A stretch of 64,000 nucleotides of DNA. Origin: Dicyema japonicum (lineage: Eukaryota; Dicyemida; Rhombozoa; Dicyemidae). The translations under genes and the position numbers were made by a program. The stretch lies in contig RDEW01000087.1 in the NCBI GenBank assembly GCA_011109175.1, positions 1 to 64,000 on the forward strand. Direction: 5' to 3'. A model generated the notes under the pieces. That model worked only from the letters and a program-made list of their open reading frames with translations, ran no database searches and had not been told where the DNA came from. Positions 23,441-35,469 of this stretch are shown here, piece by piece; position 1 is the first letter of the stretch, and every line of letters starts with the position of its first letter.

Positions 23441-24476
23441 TCACAGTTCTATTCTACTCCACTTAATTTTCTGCAATTTAACCAAATTAATAGTGATCTT
23501 GGTCCCAGTCAGTACTACAGATGACAGTAATGGATTAATGGTCTAATAATAATAAAACTCAATACTCCAAATAATGTCACATCCCTCTCATAATACTTAT
23601 TGCCATTAAAAGTAGCCTTCACTAGTAATCGTCCTCCATTAGCCATAATAATGCATTTCTCTGGATCAACAGCACGTGCGTATATTATCACAGTAATCTC
23701 ATTACAATTATCCATAAAATCCATCTTGCACTGTGTTATATCAGATTCCTATCAGTTACTCAATCACGTGCCTGTGGCCACTTATGCTCTCCTTTAACAC
23801 ATCCTCGTATTTTAAGAAAATAATCGACCTCTGCAGAACTTTTCTTGCAACAAACCCAAAATTGCGCTGCGTCGTGGAAAATTGGTTCAAATGAATGGTA
23901 ATAGCACGTAGTCTGGCTGCCTACTTCTGATTTTTTCTAACAATTAGGGTTACTAGAATACTATAAAGCAACCAATGTTCTGGCATTGTGGATCCTTGGG
24001 GCTGTACTGGTGGAGAGAAGGAGATTCTGAAGAGCAGTCCTTACTGAATCTTCTACTTTCAATGGGAGAGGCACCATCTCCTTATTTTCTGAGCATCGAA
24101 TGATAGATTCTTCAACCATAGGCCCGGGAAACTACCAACGCGAGTGAATTATTAAAAATACATTCTGGAGAGTGTTAGAAGAAGTCGAGTTAGTGATATC
24201 TAGGGTATAGTCCGGTCCCGCATGCGGAGTATTTTTGTGATATCCAGAACAACATCCCTGTAAGCTTGATAATGAGAAATACAGCAAATGACAAAAATTC
24301 GTCAAAGTCACTTGATTTCTTTCCACAGCAAGGCCAAGATTTGAGCATATCCTGAATATACGGGGGTTTGGAATGATACTGACATGATTCTGCCTAATTA
24401 TTTTATGATTACTTTCAGTGTTATTTGTTTCTTCATATGTCTTTAAACATCCATAGTTACAACACCTGAGTGACAT
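23441..24476 (-). CDS. CHORDC1: CHORD and CS domain protein (CHORDC1/Morgana)
   Basis: An HSP90 co-chaperone family with two zinc-binding CHORD domains and a CS domain. Seven short introns close one frame of 283 codons: 24,390-24,412 (23 nt), 24,258-24,282 (25), 24,132-24,161 (30), 24,007-24,044 (38), 23,937-23,961 (25), 23,749-23,771 (23, GC-AG) and 23,543-23,565 (23). CHORD1: LRCCNYGCLKTYEETNN, SCQYHSKPPYIQDMLKSW, CCGKKSSDFDEFLSF, GCCSGYHKN. CHORD2: CQNIGC, TTCYYHSFEPIFHDAAQFW, VCCKKSSAEVDYFL, GCVKGEHKW. CS: EITVIIYARAVDPEKC, RLLVKATFNG, and a join giving LFGTINPLLSSV with TGTKITINLVK. All zinc-ligand cysteines and histidines expected from the family pattern are in place. It is shorter than the human protein (about 332 residues), mainly in the linker. 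No lesion seen. Confidence 0.88.
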
Positions 24477-24589
24477 GTGGAATTAAACTTTTAAATATTT
24501 TATTTTAATAATAGATTTTATAAAAATATATTAATCGGAATACTTATGATACAGAGACTCGTCACGTCCTGAAAAACCTTTTTATTTAA

Positions 24590-24960
24590 AAGCCTTCCTT
24601 TGGAACTGTGGAAGAAATTATCCGCCAGGTATCGGGACCCTCTACAAAGAGTATATCGAGCCAACAATAGGCTATACATGTTCTGCGTGGAGATCTAACC
24701 TGACGGCAACGAACCTAATCAAAATTCAAGAGATTTAATCAAGATCAATAAAGTTACTGGAAAAATATACAGATAAAAAAATTGCCCCAGAACATTTGAG
24801 TCTTTTATAGAAGCAACTGGAGGTTTATTTCATAAGAAGAGGGAAAATACCCCCGTCCGTATAGAAAATGTGTGGGGTCACCGTCAGAGCATCGAGAAAA
24901 GATAGAGAATAGATTATTGAGAGATTCCGGGATCTCCTGAAAATTAGTTAGTGGTTAAGA
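24590..24960 (+). pseudogene. Jockey/CR1-like LINE C-terminal fragment
   Basis: Frames give GTLYKEYIEPTIGYTCSAWR, the region after the reverse transcriptase thumb (compare YQQVIIPTIEYASSAWRF at 39,410). The copy ends near 24,925 with GAGATTCCGGGATCTCCTGA, a short palindromic end shared with 2336-2360. Confidence 0.6.
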
Positions 24961-24965
24961 TGGTG

Positions 24966-25195
24966 TTTATTTGGCTTATTTATTAACCCCGGATACACCG
25001 AGAAAGAAGTTAAAGTAAACAACAAATTAAGTGTATCCAGTTTTTACTTCTACAGAAACAGAGTCCTTCCGGAATCAGCATAAAGGGTAAAAGACGTCAA
25101 TAGTGAGTTGTGGAAACCTCTCCAGTAGATTGGGGGAGAGCAAATGATCCTTTTTCGTGCCTGCCTGGCACTGGGCGTCACGTGGCTCTATATGA
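24966..25195 (-). repeat. LINE 3' end with terminal hairpin
   Basis: Opposite-strand copy of the 4380-4655 LINE end. GGATACAC at 24,991-24,998 pairs with GTGTATCC at 25,031-25,038 across a 32-nt loop, and the outer end is the same GGGGTTAATAAATA tail. It lies tail to tail with the fragment at 24,590-24,960. Confidence 0.75.
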
Positions 25196-25199
25196 GAAC

Positions 25200-26018
25200 T
25201 TATTTGGCTTAAATAATAATAACTTTCACATTCTAAACTTCTGTCTAAGAATAAAGTTATGTTCACGTCATAGGATTTGTGATAAAAAAGAAAGATAAAA
25301 GAGCTATTTCTCTTCGGAGCTGAAGCCTTTAAAAGTCTTTCGGGGTTGGCAAGAAGGCTTTCTCCATGTGTTCTTTCTTTGGATTAATTAGTTGTGACTG
25401 TTTGTGGTAGGTTTATTAAATATTGTAAGCTCCTTTTGTTAGACTATACTTTTCCTATACTACATTCTTATGTTTATGGTTTTTAATCTCACTTTATCTG
25501 CGGAATATGTATTTTATGTTCTTTGATTTTTAAAATATCTGCATGTCCAATACTGGTGGAGACTGAGTTGCATTTGCCACAAAGTGATAAAGGCATGTAT
25601 ACCAACAAAGTACATTAACTGAAATTTTAGATTAACTAACATACATTTATCAACACTATTTTACATGATAGCTTTCATACAGGTTGATCTACTACTATGA
25701 GAAGGATTTGGGATGTTCGATAGTTGAACGGAATAAAAAGTTTATTGATTTTTAACAGTTAGGATCCCAGGAAACAATGAGCCTTGCGAAAAACGTTGTT
25801 TAGATTTTATGCTGATAGGGTTCTCCTCAGCAGAAAAAAGAACCTCCAATATCTCAAGATGTTAATTGTTCTTTTATACTGCGGTAAAAAAGCGTTGTTC
25901 TCAGTTTTTTATGAACAGATAAATGATTAAATATTATTCAGGCCACAGGAATCCAAAATTAATGACCTCATATTTTGAGGCTTTCAGAGATAGACTAAGC
26001 CTCTCTAGTTGAAATATT
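25200..26018. other. Intergenic, nothing recognised
   Basis: AT-rich, without a frame I can assign and without a match to the duplicated blocks. Confidence 0.35.
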
Positions 26019-26552
26019 ATTATTATAGGCACGTACGCGATGCCAAGATCATGACAAAGCATGTGAAACACGAAAAGTTAACAATCTAATTAACGTCCCC
26101 CATCTGTTTCGATCAGTTGCCATGTTCCGTAGCGTATCCTGAGATCTTCATCTAGAATAACCGTCAGTGTTGTCATCGGCCGGCCGCGGAAACGAGAAGC
26201 TTCTAAGACAAAATACTCCTCCATTGCTATGTTGGCAGGGGTCCCAATATCGTGGCGGAGTATGTGTCCAAAGAGCTTTCATCTTGAATCAGTAATCTCA
26301 CATGATATTGGCTCAGTTCCTGTTCTCTTTTATAAGATTTCAAAAAACTCCTTCGATATTTTTGTCTCTTGGAGACATCCGATTGACATCTTGTATTTTG
26401 AAAGGTCTTTACAAAGTTCTTTTCTTTTCCATGCACTAGAGAGTCTTTTGACATTGAACGTTAAAAGAAAGAAGTCATTTATGTTGCAATTTTTGTGTTT
26501 TTCAGACATACTTTACAAGAGGGACGTCACCACCTCAACCAAAAAATATTAG
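26019..26552 (-). pseudogene. RTE-like LINE with internal deletion
   Basis: The minus strand begins TTTTTTGGTTGAGGTGGTGACG, given here as the family's 5' end, then LTFNVKRLSSAWKRKELCK and IGCLQETKIS of the endonuclease. It then jumps straight to the C-terminal DIGTPANIAMEE and RGRPMTTLTVILDEDLR, and the ATAATAATA tail. The whole reverse transcriptase is deleted. Confidence 0.7.
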
Positions 26553-28006
26553 TTTTCTTAAATTGTCAAAAACGCAATTTAGCCATCTATCGTGCAATCA
26601 TTTAAGCACCATATGTTCAAAGGTATAGATCAACATTCCGTAACACAGTTAATTCCAACACTGACCAGAGCTTTCTTTAAAGAATACTCACATAATCCTC
26701 TAAATTTGTGACTATGATCAAGACAGTGACAAATAATTAAATAATCCCTGATATCAAGTACTAACAATATGGATTATAACAATAAATGACATTCAACAAC
26801 AATCATTTTAGAACTTTATATAAGGACTTGTCTTTCTTAAATGCTACTTGGTGAATAACAAATTAAAAACCCACGATTGGTATGAAATTAGTTAACTGTT
26901 AATTAAAGCTTTAAACAAATTATAATGCTATCTTATTTTTGTATGTCTGTTCGATGATATAATCGTTAATGTTTTGAAGAAAATAATCAATCTCAGCGAC
27001 AGATTCCTAGAAATTATGGCAGAATGATTAATCGTTAGGGTATAATCTCTCGATTCAAAAAAATATTACTTTTTTTTGTGACAGGGACACGAACAATCAA
27101 TTTGGGATCAATGATTCATACTTAGCCTCTTACCACCTATGTCAAAATGATTCAAGAGCTTACTCAACTGCCGAAAAGGCCAAGAGATCAAAGGGAGCAA
27201 AATACAACGTCCTACCCTAGGATGTTTTGTTCGTTCCACACGCAATTGGACCATCCATTTCCTTTGCATCTTCGAAGCTCGAAATCCTGAGTCGTTTAAG
27301 GAATCGGATTTCTCCATCTACTGGAGAAGTCATCGAACGCTGCTAACAATTTTTAGCAAATCTTGCTCACAATCCTGAGAAAGAATAGCCACAAAATCAG
27401 GACGGCTGCCTTATGGCTTTTGAATGGATCTGGTAAAGCTGTTTTATTCTGACTATTTCTAACTTGATGACACAGGTGTTTTTGTAACAGAACGTTTAAA
27501 GAATTAATAGATTCTTGTTTCAGAGGCATTACTAATAAGTCAGAAATAAAAATGTGACTTTAAAAAAATTTCATTATTATGCCTGAGACAAATCAGCAAA
27601 TTATTTAAGACATTCGTATGTTGTGTAAGACTTTGTTATGTAAGACTTCTCTAATTGCGAGTAATTTGTTCCTCTAATGCGCAATCGGTATTCGAGAAAA
27701 ACAGGGTCAAGATCAAGGAAGAAGCTTCACGGATACCAACACTTAACTGTTTTAAACGAACCCTAAAGAGTTTATTAGAGAGTTTTTTTTTAGATGAGAA
27801 AAGGGTTCAATTAGAAAGTAAGCGAGGAAAGTTGTTAAAAATCAAATAGTAACTTTTCGGTTGGTTTAATAGTGTCTCTAAAAATTCAAAAATAAAAAAT
27901 TCAGACATATTAATCCATCATTTGAAATATTTTTAATAAATTTTATTAAATTAATAATAATTTAATAATTATAAAATAACCTAAATAAATAAATAATAAC
28001 CTATAA

Positions 28007-28985
28007 ATGACCCTATCTCTATGTGGATGTGAATTATTAATTATTTTAATAAGTCATGTAATTCTATATCAATTGGTTTATACAAATTGGGACCATAATC
28101 ATTCAAACTATGTTGAAGATGTATGTCCTCTTTCATGTTCAAAAAAATTAAATCCGATTACTTGGAGAGTACAAAACAAAGCATTTCTCTCTGCCAATAT
28201 AACAGTAAGATTTATGAAGAGATATAAAGTTTGTAATTTTCTATTAATATTAGACTATGAAGTTTATGTTTAATAATGAAAATTCCAAATTATATAGAAT
28301 TTCATTAAAAAAAAGATTGTTCTAATTTTATTAGCGCCAAAGATTAAATTATCTTTATATTTTACATTTGGCTTAGCGTCTAATGACCAATATCACCTTG
28401 ACAAGATAGATTTTTTTATTCGTAATTATAATTATTCATTTTAGATAATGATAATTATACGATTACAATTGATAGACATTTGATTGATAATCATCATTTT
28501 TATTATTGTCAAATTATTTTTAAAAAGTTTTCTCGCCATATTTCTTACAATATTTCTTGTTTAACAACCAAATTATTCCTTAATAAAAGAACTGGTAAAT
28601 TTAGCCAAATGGGTTTTTTATTTATATATTTTAGGGTCATTTTGCAAGAATAACACTATTGAAACAACAGTCTCTCCAGACATTACTAAAATTAAAAATG
28701 AGTCAACTCAAATGATAACTCCAAATATTACTAGAACTGAAATTAAAAATGTGTCAACTCAAATGATAACTCCAAATTTATAGAACTGAAATTAATACGA
28801 AGTCAACTCAAAAAATGATAACTCTAAATAATAATACTTTAATAAAAAGTAATTCATCTATCGAACAGTGATACCCGTCTGTATTATATAATATTTATTA
28901 TAATCATTGCCATTGCTAATTACTACAAGAGGTTTAGGAACAGACCTGTCGAAATTAGTAGATCAATATTACTTAAATTTTAATT
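28007..28985 (+). pseudogene. Gene A, D1 copy (decaying)
   Basis: Exon 1 (28,007-28,228) has the same 222-nt length as the 45,798 copy and encodes MTLSLCGCELLIILISHVIL, then ANITVRFMKRYK. A 25-nt GT-AG segment (28,229-28,253) contains the indel that distinguishes this copy from the 24-nt version at 46,020. The exon 2 frame soon breaks (about 28,300). Its end is recognisable (SQM before a 22-nt segment ending TATATTTTAG), as is the NESTQMITPNITRTEI repeat of exon 3, with a stop after the second repeat. It is probably non-functional. Confidence 0.6.
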
Positions 28986-28989
28986 TTAA

Positions 28990-30050
28990 AACTTTTCACG
29001 GACTCTATTTTGTTTTTCTCTTTGTTGGTTATCTTATAACAATTATATTCACTATTAAACCAGTGATTTGTGGCAATACGCACAATAAGTAAAGGTCGAC
29101 AAAACCAGTCTCTTAATTATTAAGAAAAGGAGACGCTAAATTAATTATTCACATTCAAATCACAATGACACAAAAATAGATAGTACCTAGGACATCGAGA
29201 AATGCATATGAAAAAAGTTAGCAGGATATTAAAAATATGGGATTATTAACATATTTTTTCACAATAAGTAGTGCTGAATTTCATTCTGTCACTTTGGAAA
29301 TTATCGATTTCAAGAACAAGACCGTCTTGGGCCCTAAGACTTTTGTTGTCTTGAAACCACCGAACTGCACGAGGAATGTTTTCATCCCGTTGGGAATTTG
29401 CTATCGTTCCATATGAGACCAGTCCAAAATGCAGTGGTGGCAAACGAAAGTGCATTTATAACCTCAATTTGAGAGAGGAATGTCTTGGAAACCCGCACTC
29501 ATCTAGTCGACAGTAAATGATAGCCATATAAATTGATCAAATGTCCAAAACATAATTATGGCTCATTACTTACTATAAGAGCAAGATAGAGCTAGAAGAC
29601 TAATCACACTGGCTCATCATCAGCAGGCTGCTAATTTCATTTATTTTAAATACAATTTTTTACCTGTTCGTCTTTTCCTTAAAGGAGGATTGGATATGAA
29701 CAGTAAAATATATTTAATTCAAAAGAAGTATTAAGAATATAATTAATCCAAGTTTTACTTTATGGAATATGTCTAATTTTATGATTGATATTCGACTGAA
29801 TGCACATGCTTATTATTATTAAGCACTCTCGCATTGTATTGACAAAACATGTGCATATCGAAGAACTAGTCATCGTATTCAACGTTCATCTGTCATAAGC
29901 AATCTCTCATAGTCTATCAGATCCTCTCATTATCTCCGGCTTTTCCGATCTTTTGAAGGTACAGTCGAATGCTATCTGGATTGTGATGCTCGGTCGTTCA
30001 ATGAATCGGGGTGCGTCAGGCGAACTTTTCCATGGTTGTCTGTATGTTAT
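28990..30050. other. D1 non-coding, shared with D2 and D3
   Basis: Contains a minus frame at 29,246-29,455 also visible, broken, at 47,060-47,290. 29,600-29,780 matches 50,760-51,085 and 56,200-56,400. I cannot assign a function. Confidence 0.3.
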
Positions 30051-30054
30051 TCAA

Positions 30055-30215
30055 CATATTTAAAATTTATAAAACCAATTATTTTAAGTGTACATAACAA
30101 AGCACTTGTAACTGCCAATATAACAGTATCATTTATGAAGGATTATAAAGTTTGTAATTTTCTATTAACATTAGAATATGAAGTTTATGTTTAATAAGGA
30201 AAATTACAATCACAG
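30055..30215 (+). pseudogene. Gene A exon 1-2 fragment
   Basis: Reads KPIILSVHNKALVTANITVS and FMKDYK, then a 25-nt segment GTTTGTAATT...AACATTAG, then MKFMFNKENYN. This is the end of exon 1, the intron and the start of exon 2 of gene A. The same fragment is at 56,650-56,795. It looks like a partial extra copy within the block, with a better branch-point-like TATTAAC than the full copies. Confidence 0.55.
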
Positions 30216-30874
30216 TCATTGTGTTATGTCACAAAAGAGGCAAATATAGTTATTCACTAACACTAATTAATTGTATTAATATGGGGGTTTGGTTTATTTG
30301 ATATTAATGATAATAAGTATTCTCTATTAAATAATGTGATTAACCATTATTGATTTAAAAAAAGTTCAATAATTTCATTTTTGAGTTAACACGTTAAATA
30401 AATTATTCTACTGGATGCAAGTTTTAGAGAATTTTTATTTTGGTTAAGCAGATTTAACAAGAATTGACTTGGTATTGATTGCATGATTGCTAATTCGAGA
30501 TTTTTGTGTTTTAATGACATATATAGTTGACCTATTATAAATATGTGATTTTATCAGTCAAATTCTACCAACTACTAACTTTTTAGAACACGTGGAATAA
30601 TAATCCACAAATCACCTTAAATGTAATTTTTTGGCGAAAAGCGAGAGTCCGACCATAGCTTATTAACTGAACATTGTATACTAATGAATTTGCATTTAAC
30701 AAAGATTGTGTTCATCTTCCAAGAAGACAATGTCAATTTCGTATAATGTTAGAGAATTGTTTGGCTCATCAATTATACAAGCAAAAACCAACGAGAAATC
30801 ATATTTTGTTAAAATTAAATAATTTAAAAGACATGATTTATCTTAATGGATACTCCATGTAGGATTTTTATTTT

Positions 30875-33350
30875 ATTAACCCCGAAATCACTAGAAAGAT
30901 AATAAAATTTATCGTCTAATTAAGTGATCCAGGTATCCATCTTAGTCCTTTTCATCCAGTCCTTTTCATGCGGTTTATCTACACAATGGGGAAGGTTTCT
31001 TCTCATATCTTGGGCAGGCGTCCATATATAGTCTGATGTCCGGCCCGAAGGGATTTTCAAGGACTTTGCCATCTTAAGGAAATTCTTTTGACATTCTGTA
31101 AGGTATTCCATGATTGGGGGGATGTTTAGTATTCTCCGTAGCAACAAAGTGGACATCTTTTTCGACGATACAGAAGTATTCTGAGACATCGGTTTTGTAA
31201 AACTTCCAGCTTGATCTGTGCAGATAGTGATAAGCACAGGCATACTCGATACTAGGTAGAACAAATTGTTTGTATAGAAGCTCTAACGATGGGCGGGAAG
31301 ATACTCGAGAGTGAGTGAAAGCCAAAGACCATCAGGTTTAATAGATCTTGCATGGACCGTGTCGCCTCTTCGATTCTTCAATGTTTCACTGCGACCAGGA
31401 GATCATTCGCATACGATAAAGAATTGTGTTTTTGGTGTTTGGGGATGGGAGGTCACTGAGGAACATGTTGAAGAGCATTGTTGATAACGGTGATCTTTGT
31501 GGACTCCATTTGGAAGGTATCGCGGTTTTGATTTTTGATTGTTTTCCATCACTTGGCCCATTCGATGTTGAAGTTAGCCAACAATAACTTGAATTTAGAA
31601 TGGATCGACGTCGAAAAATTTTTGCTGTAAGGCTCTTCCGGGATACAGAGTCAAAAGCCTGTTCTAAATTCACTGAGACCAAGCACGGTCTCTCTTGTAG
31701 ATTTGGGGTATTCAGGCCGTCCGAATTGAATTGAACCATAATTTGTTGTTGAGTCTCGCGGAATCCGTGTAGAAAAAATGCTAGAGTTATGAAAGGACGG
31801 ATCTTGAGAAGGACCAGATTTATAACACTCCTGATAAGTCGCAGATGATGGATACCAAGCGGTAGGAGGACAGGCAGTTTGGTGGTTTGTTTTTCTTCAG
31901 GATAGGGTGTATCAAAGATTTCTTCCATATTGACGGATCTTGTTCCCGTTAATTGAGAGGTTAAAAATTTATGTTATTGAGGCTGTCGCAAAAAGACCCA
32001 GGTGTTTCAGTTCGAGAATGGAGAAGTCATCTGAACCGCGGGACGAAGAGTTATTCATTTTCCTAATTACTAGTGCACCATTGAAGGGTCGAAGAAAGTC
32101 ATGTTGGGGCATATATTCCGTCGACCATGACCTGAACGAACATCCAGGTCTTTTGAATATGGGTACTTCAAAATGTCACTAAAATTTGGACATGGCTCTC
32201 GATGTCCAATTTAATGCGGAGAGTTTCCTTATCGATTTCCATATTACAGTGGGGAAGCATTGTTCGTAACTTTTCAGAGAAAAGCTTTCCAACGTTCTTT
32301 GTTGTGTTTTGTGATGTTCCATGTTATTTCTTAATTCAGTATTGATATATTCAGTTACGTTTACTGATTGTCTTCCGAAATTCTTTAGCTTATTTCTCGT
32401 TTGGATTAGATCTCGCGTTTCAGAATCAATTGGGTGTATGGACATTGAGGACGACCTATCAGAATGCATCTTTTGCGAGCTCGGAGTATAATTTCGTTGA
32501 AGTATTTAACAACAGCGTCGATAGATCCGAAGTTCTCTATCCGAAAGGCCTGAAGTTGTAGTTCGATAAAAAATAAAAGTTCACATTGGTTCTCGAAGTG
32601 TTCATTAATTTATGTTTTTGTGGGATCCTCATGAAGATCTGGTTATGGTCGGTATGTAAGTCGTATATAACATTCCATGAAATGATAGCCACAAGAGAAA
32701 GGGTGGCAAAAAATGACGGGTGAAGTAGGGGTCCCTCCGTAACTTCTAGAATCCAGTAGTAGTCATTTTAGTGAATTAGTGCAAAGGATGTAGTCAATCT
32801 GGTTGAATATTGTTATAGACTGCCCATTAATCCCTTATCGTTAGTCCACCCAAGTCGTCTTGTGTTTAGCGGGATGTTCAAAATTCGTATTAAACAGATA
32901 TAGGTTAGTTGCTCATCAGAAATCAACAATGGAGTCACGCAAAGATTTTGAATCCCCTTCCATGAAATCTAAAGATCCTCACCATTCCTTTGTACCCCAG
33001 CCTTCGATTAAATCACCACATATGATTGTTAGAGTAGAATGTCGCAGGTACATATATGCTCGGGATATATTCATATAAAATTTCTACAGTTCTGCAATGT
33101 TTACTGATATTCTGCTAGTTTCGGGGCATGAACATTGATTATTGTCATCAATGATTTCTTGCTGGACGGGGATATCCGAATTTGGATTACAGCGATGGGG
33201 TCATTGATGCTCCATACTTTTTGTAGACGAGCAGCCAAAAGTATACTGATTCCAAAACCAAGTCACAGTGCTCTACTTCAACCAATTAGTCTTAATAAAA
33301 TCTTTGGAATGTGTGGTGTTGTTAGAATTAAAAGATAAAAATATTGGTTA
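30875..33350 (-). pseudogene. Jockey/CR1-like LINE, near full length, dead
   Basis: From 5' to 3' on the minus strand: endonuclease remnants near 33,330-33,120 (DPIAVIQIRISPSSKKSLMT, INVHAPKLAEYQ), reverse transcriptase in broken frames (31,928-31,386: RETQQQIMVQF, VSVNLEQAFDSVSRKSL, a SPLSTMLFNMFLSDLPSP block), a C-terminal piece at 31,325-31,074 (LYKQFVLPSIEYACA), and the hairpin tail (AGTGAT 30,923-30,928 with ATCACT 30,887-30,892). Part of it is duplicated at 57,400-57,970, so it inserted before the D1/D3 duplication. Confidence 0.75.
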
Positions 33351-33354
33351 TCGG

Positions 33355-34040
33355 AGAAAGAGATGAAGTTCTCTAAGAAAAAAATGATTTTTATATGTTG
33401 ATTAACTACAATAAAGATTATTATGATTTATTTAATTGAAATAAAATTATTTTATTAATGAAATAAATTTCCTATACCAATTCTCATTTATTCTTTAAGG
33501 ATTTCCCTGACTGAGTAGTTGTCAATGTGAGGCTCGAAATGGAAAGCTAATGACACAAGTGGTGTCACAACCCAGCTATTTCCTATCCTTCGCATTTAGT
33601 TTTTGTTCAAATTTGTTTTTAACCCTGTTCCTTGCTGCTCAGTTGGAAATTCAGATAATGTGTCTATGTTGATCTAATTACAGTTTGATAGCCCTAATGA
33701 TATTGCCATAAGGTTTAGGTGTGTCCTAATTTCACAGAAAATAACTCTTGAAGATCCTTCTGCGATCCGTCCGGGTAGTGTAAATCTGACAAATGAGACC
33801 ATTACCTGCGTCCAAAATAAAGACAAGAAACGCTATATAAATCATTTTAAAGGGGAAGTATATGAGTAATATTTAAAATGATTTATGAAAACACACTCAA
33901 ATTAATTAATTTTTATGACCAAATCACCATTAAACCAAACTTAAATTGTACCAAATGTTAATCCCTATTCTTTACTTTAAATCTGAAAGAAACACAAAAA
34001 ATTATCCTCCCTTTAGACTTTAATTTAATTTTAAATTCGA
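33355..34040. other. Intergenic, D1 only
   Basis: No coding frame recognised. The segment is absent from D3. Confidence 0.35.
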
Positions 34041-34043
34041 TCA

Positions 34044-34431
34044 CTACTCTCTTAAATATAAAAATATAATAACCCTCTCTGAAAGTATTACATATTCATC
34101 TCGAAAAGTAAACGAATAATATTTTCCAGATCTCAGTGTGCATCCAAAACACTCAATTTCTCTATTCCAATTCAAATGTTCATGATTGATAAATGTAACT
34201 CCAGATGTTCCTCTAAAAAAATCTAATATGTATATCATATTAATAGACTTGATCTTTAAATTCATGAAAAATTTATGTAGTGAATTATTTGCTAATATTC
34301 GAATGAAATAGACAGTCATTGTGCAATTACTACGTCCTAATATTGCTTTATTTTTAAGTACCACTATTGTTAAACCTAATTTTTCTTGACTCGATAATAA
34401 ACAATAAAATCCACGAAATTACAACATACAT
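34044..34431 (-). CDS. Small secreted protein of unknown family
   Basis: Not recognised. ATG at 34,431 starts a signal-peptide-like MYVVISWILLFIIESRKI. Removing 34,330-34,375 (46 nt, GTTTAACAAT...GGACGTAG) joins it to a frame ending at 34,044, 113 residues in all. The mature part has NCTMTVYFIRILANNSLHKF, FFRGTSGVTFINHEHLNW and CFGCTLRSGKYYSFTFRDEY, strand-like with two close cysteines. The D3 copy (57,975-58,235) keeps the signal peptide and exon 2. It has an in-frame stop in the segment proposed as intron, which supports splicing. D3 also has a 12-nt in-frame insertion. The intron is longer than most here, so the junction is tentative. Confidence 0.45.
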
Positions 34432-34439
34432 TTGTTTTA

Positions 34440-35340
34440 AATTTTATTATAATTTGTGTAAAATTTGGTTTGCCAATAAAAAATAGAAATAGAATAAAAC
34501 AACATATCAAAAGGATAGGAAGTTAGAAATTGTCTCCTGAACTGAAAAGTTCCAGGATGTGATGGCGTCTATAATTTCTTCTTTAAGATGTTTAAATCTT
34601 TCCATGATGTAATTTTCAATGAAATGGTGAAAGTTTTGAATATGAATCTACTCCGGGGATCACCTACCTTGATCCGAAATTTAGTAATCCGGATTCTCCT
34701 AATGATCTATGCCGATAAGATGTATTCCATCGCTCTATAACTGATGACAAATTGTATTAATCAAAAACTTGTGTAGTATTTGGGCGAATTTAATCTCCTC
34801 AGTGAAACTTAATTGGCATAAGATGCCTAAGGAATAATCTCTCATTATTGAATCACTCAATATAGTAAATGAGAGTGGATTGTTTACAACATGGATAGAT
34901 GTCAAAATCCGAAATCTGACGTAAATCTTTATTCTCTGAATACGGTATGTATAAAAAATATACTTTAGTTATCTCATCGATTTTATGTATAATTATGTTC
35001 GCTAACACTTTCTGGAATTTATTCATTAAAATAACTCATAATTTTTCAGTCTTTGTTTTGGCTTCAATTTGTTTTTTTAATAAGCGTATGTTATTTTATA
35101 GCGGCTTATGATGTTTGATGTCGTCGTGAAGATAATACCGAATACTCTTGTAGTGTGATGCAAAAGTTCGCACAGTAAGAATTGCAGCTTCACAACCTCC
35201 GGAGTGCCAATCATAATCTGGGGTGGTTGCAGGTGTTAGATAAGCCAGAGAAGAACTGTACTGCACTCTAGTTACAACTTAAGCGACGGAAACTAAATCC
35301 ACAGCAATGGCTCGACTCCTCCTTTTTTTACGAAATCCAG
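34440..35340. other. D1 non-coding, shared with D3
   Basis: Matches 58,240-59,155. A plus frame near 34,895-35,110 corresponds to the small membrane-protein frame at 58,692-58,913 but carries a 1-bp shift. Confidence 0.35.
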
Positions 35341-35344
35341 TAGT

Positions 35345-35420
35345 TTATTATTATTACCCCAGGATCACTTGGTCAAAGAGAAAGAAATAAAAGTTCTCAG
35401 CTAAGTGATCCCAGAGCGAC
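35345..35420 (-). repeat. Solo LINE 3' hairpin (D1)
   Basis: GGATCACTT at 35,362-35,370 and AAGTGATCC at 35,403-35,411 are perfect 9-bp complements. The end is a CCCC plus ATTATTATT tail on the minus strand. The D3 copy is at 59,155-59,225 (59,168-59,176 with 59,209-59,217). No coding part is attached, so the insertion was very short. Confidence 0.75.
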
Positions 35421-35469
35421 AAGGAGAGGACAAGTCCAGCGGGGTATAGAGTCCTGTGCTCCTTCTCTC

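Noticed and set aside
23000-24000. Frame at 23,515-23,724 as an independent small gene
   Set aside because: It is the CS-domain exon of CHORDC1 read through into an intron.
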